DNA from: Deltaproteobacteria bacterium
GTDB taxonomy: Bacteria > Desulfobacterota > Syntrophia > Syntrophales > UBA5619
Length of the DNA: 9,487 nt
Reading direction: 5' to 3'
Assembly (NCBI GenBank): GCA_026388345.1
Contig: JAPLJY010000280.1
Location: 1-9,487 of the forward strand
Of this stretch, positions 7,604-9,487 are shown piece after piece. Both the position numbers and the translations under genes were made by a program. Numbering within the stretch: position 1 is the stretch's first letter; each line of letters opens with the position of its first letter. The notes below the pieces were generated by a model. That model searched no databases, was not told where the DNA came from, and saw nothing but the letters and a program-made list of their open reading frames with translations.

Positions 7604-7789
7604 ATGCCGATCTACGAATATCAGTGCAGAATCTGCGGTCATTGCTTCGAGCGGATCATGAAGGCCGGAGAGGGCGAGCCGGCATGCCCGGCCTGCGGGA
7701 GACAGGAGATGAAAAAGCTTGTCGCCTCCTTTCGGACGAACGCCTGGTCGACCTTCCTCGACCGGATGGAAAAGCGGGTTGGGAAATAA
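7604..7789 (+). CDS. FmdB-family small zinc-ribbon protein
   Basis: This 61-residue protein begins MPIYEYQCRICGHCFE, the hallmark opening of the FmdB/CxxC_CXXC_SSSS putative regulatory family. Two CxxC pairs (C8/C11 and C28/C31) should bind one zinc ion; C14 is an extra cysteine. The C-terminal half is basic and helical-looking. Family members are widespread; their function is not settled, and the 'regulatory' label comes from an early association with the fmd operon. The family start fixes ATG 7604, although only a weak GCGGGG precedes it. A longer in-frame start at 7547 has no ribosome site. The gene ends 21 bp before the proposed hflX start, and its stop codon is in the same frame as hflX, so the two are probably co-transcribed. 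Confidence 0.88.
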   Translation: MPIYEYQCRICGHCFERIMKAGEGEPACPACGRQEMKKLVASFRTNAWSTFLDRMEKRVGK

Positions 7790-7810
7790 GCGGGAAATAA
7801 AGGAGCAGAC

Positions 7811-9442
7811 ATCGAAAAGATTCATGGCAATCTGACCGGCCTCGGGCCGGATGAGATCAAACGGATCGGACAGCTCTACAGGCGGCGCGTCCCGCCGGAG
7901 CGGATCGTCAACCACGACCTGGCCCGGCAGCTCACGGAGCTCTCCCGGGAGATCAACCGCCAGATCGGCATCCTGATCACCCGCCGGGGCGAGGTCGCCT
8001 ATGTGATCGTGGGATCGCACCACAACATCCTGATCCCTAGCCTCGACGGCTTCCGCTCCTCCTCCCGCCGTTTCAAGGGGCTCCGCCTGATCCACACCCA
8101 CTTAAGCGGCGAAGAGCTCACCACGGACGACCTCACGGACCTGGCGCTGCTGCGCCTCGATCTCGTCTGTGCGGTGGCAACCGGCGGGGACGGCCTGCCC
8201 GGATTGGCCCACACGGCCCACCTGATTCCCGAAAATCCGGAGGGACGCTACTGGCAGATGCTCGATCCGCAGCGCCCCGCGGAGATGGATCTCGATTTCA
8301 CCGCCTTCATTGCCGCCCTCGAAGGGGAGTTCGCCAAGCGGCAGACGACGCGCAAGGTGGAGGCCGTCGATCGCGCCATCCTCGTCCGCGTCGAAACGAG
8401 GCCCTTTCCCGACAGCGAGGCCTCCGTCGCGGAGCTTCGGGAACTCTGCCGCACCGCAGGCGTCGAGGTCTTCGACGCAATCATCCAGCACCGTTCCGAG
8501 GTGGATCCCCGGTTCCTGATCGGCAAGGGAAAACTCTCCGACCTCGTCATCCGGGCGATGCAGATGGACGCAAACCTGCTGATCTTCGACCACGAGCTGA
8601 GCTCCGCCCAGATCCGCTCGATCGCCGATTCCACCGAGATGAAGGTCATCGACCGCACCCAGGTGATCCTCGACATCTTCGCGAAGCGCGCCCACACCCG
8701 GGAGGGGAAGATCCAGGTGGAGCTTGCCCAGCTCAAATACCGGCTTCCCCGGCTGACGCAGCAGGACGCGGGACTCTCCCGCCTGGCGGGGGGCATCGGC
8801 GGCACGGGCCCCGGCGAGACCAAGTTGGAGGTGGACCGCCGGCGTCTCAGGGACCGTATCCACCGCCTGGAGAAGGATCTCAAGAACATCGAAAAAGCCA
8901 GGGGACAGCGGCGCGGCCGCAGGGACCGGGCGGGCCTCCCCGTGATCTCCATCGTGGGCTATACGAATGCCGGAAAATCGACGCTCTTAAACGCGCTGAC
9001 GAAAAGCGACGTCTTCACCGAGGACCGACTCTTCGCGACGCTCGACCCGAAGAGCTCCCGGCTACGCTTCCCCCGGGATACGGAGGCGGTGATCACCGAT
9101 ACGGTCGGCTTCATCCGGGAGCTGCCGAAGGAGCTCGTCGCCGCCTTCCGGGCGACCCTCGACGAACTTCAGGAGGCGGACATCCTCCTTCACGTGATCG
9201 ATGCGGGCAACCCCGCCTTCGAGGCGCAGATCACGGCGGTCGAGAAGATCCTTCAGGATCTGGAGCTGATCGGCAAACCGACCCTTCGGGTCTTCAACAA
9301 GATGGACCGCGTCACGGACCGGGCGCTTCTCGAAACCCTCTGCGGACGTTTCGACGCCGTCGCGATCTCCGCCCTCGCTCCCGCCACGCTCCCCCCGCTG
9401 ATGGAGCGGCTGGAGGCGATGATTCAAACGGTTCATGGTTGA
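7811..9442 (+). CDS. hflX: Ribosome-associated GTPase HflX, apparently with an ATC start codon
   Basis: HflX is a GTPase that binds the 50S subunit and rescues or splits stalled ribosomes, notably under stress. The 543-residue product is the long form. An N-terminal domain of about 165 residues opens EKIHGNLTGL and contains YRRRVPPERIV (23-33) and the HTHLSGEEL segment. The HflX domain follows, with RFLIGKGKL (234-242) and the glycine-rich GGIGGTGPGETKLE (327-340). The GTPase domain has G1 GYTNAGKST (383-391), G3 DTVGF (430-434), G4 NKMD (496-499) and G5 SAL (520-522). Upstream of GTG 8003 the frame keeps 64 conserved-looking codons back to the zinc-ribbon stop, yet contains no ATG, GTG or TTG. 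GGAG lies 5 nt before ATC at 7811, exactly where family members have Met. The product call is secure; the start is inferred. Confidence 0.93.
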   Translation: MEKIHGNLTGLGPDEIKRIGQLYRRRVPPERIVNHDLARQLTELSREINRQIGILITRRGEVAYVIVGSHHNILIPSLDGFRSSSRRFKGLRLIHTHLSGEELTTDDLTDLALLRLDLVCAVATGGDGLPGLAHTAHLIPENPEGRYWQMLDPQRPAEMDLDFTAFIAALEGEFAKRQTTRKVEAVDRAILVRVETRPFPDSEASVAELRELCRTAGVEVFDAIIQHRSEVDPRFLIGKGKLSDLVIRAMQMDANLLIFDHELSSAQIRSIADSTEMKVIDRTQVILDIFAKRAHTREGKIQVELAQLKYRLPRLTQQDAGLSRLAGGIGGTGPGETKLEVDRRRLRDRIHRLEKDLKNIEKARGQRRGRRDRAGLPVISIVGYTNAGKSTLLNALTKSDVFTEDRLFATLDPKSSRLRFPRDTEAVITDTVGFIRELPKELVAAFRATLDELQEADILLHVIDAGNPAFEAQITAVEKILQDLELIGKPTLRVFNKMDRVTDRALLETLCGRFDAVAISALAPATLPPLMERLEAMIQTVHG

Positions 9443-9487
9443 TCGAATTCCCGCATGCCCACCATGTATAGGGTCTTGGTATCGCGG

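Noticed and set aside
9434..9487. Start of a next gene overlapping or following hflX (ATG 9434, 9455 or 9464)
   Set aside because: Frames stay open to the edge, but at most 54 bases are visible and no ribosome site distinguishes them.

Overview
The window looks like chromosomal DNA of a GC-rich anaerobic bacterium of the Desulfobacterota, most likely a Syntrophales (Syntrophus-like) syntroph. I infer this from the gene set, not from a marker gene. An AMP-forming acetyl-CoA synthetase lies next to etfB, etfA and a membrane electron-transfer-flavoprotein oxidoreductase. From memory, the same neighbourhood occurs around acs1 of Syntrophus aciditrophicus, where the synthetase is run backwards to make ATP. 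There are no phage, transposase, CRISPR or defence genes, and no tRNA or rRNA.

Layout. Minus strand, read right to left: acs (4754-2778), etfB (2541-1771), etfA (1606-629) and the first 176 codons of the membrane Fe-S oxidoreductase (528 to beyond base 1). Gaps inside this block hold structure. A 123-bp imperfect palindrome of dispersed-repeat type lies between etfB and etfA. A GC-rich hairpin separates etfA from the oxidoreductase. Two stem-loops and a 7-bp dyad sit between acs and etfB.

From 4755 to 5894 is about 1.1 kb with no convincing gene, between the divergently transcribed acs and a porin gene. It holds a candidate acs promoter, leader hairpins, a cluster of GTCA/TGAC half-sites, and a clear sigma70-type promoter for the porin. 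That promoter is followed by a structured leader of about 190 nt containing a 12-nt perfect anti-16S sequence.

Plus strand: an outer-membrane beta-barrel porin (5895-7379) ended by a textbook intrinsic terminator, then an FmdB-type zinc-ribbon protein (7604-7789) and hflX (7811-9442). hflX has no ATG, GTG or TTG start where its conserved N-terminus begins. Its well-spaced Shine-Dalgarno sequence points to an ATC codon.

How the genes work together. EtfAB would collect electrons from acyl-CoA dehydrogenases and pass them through the membrane oxidoreductase to the (mena)quinone pool. Acs would interconvert acetyl-CoA and acetate with ATP/AMP/PPi. Together they suit syntrophic fatty-acid or aromatic-acid degradation. 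The porin, zinc-ribbon protein and HflX are separate housekeeping or envelope functions.
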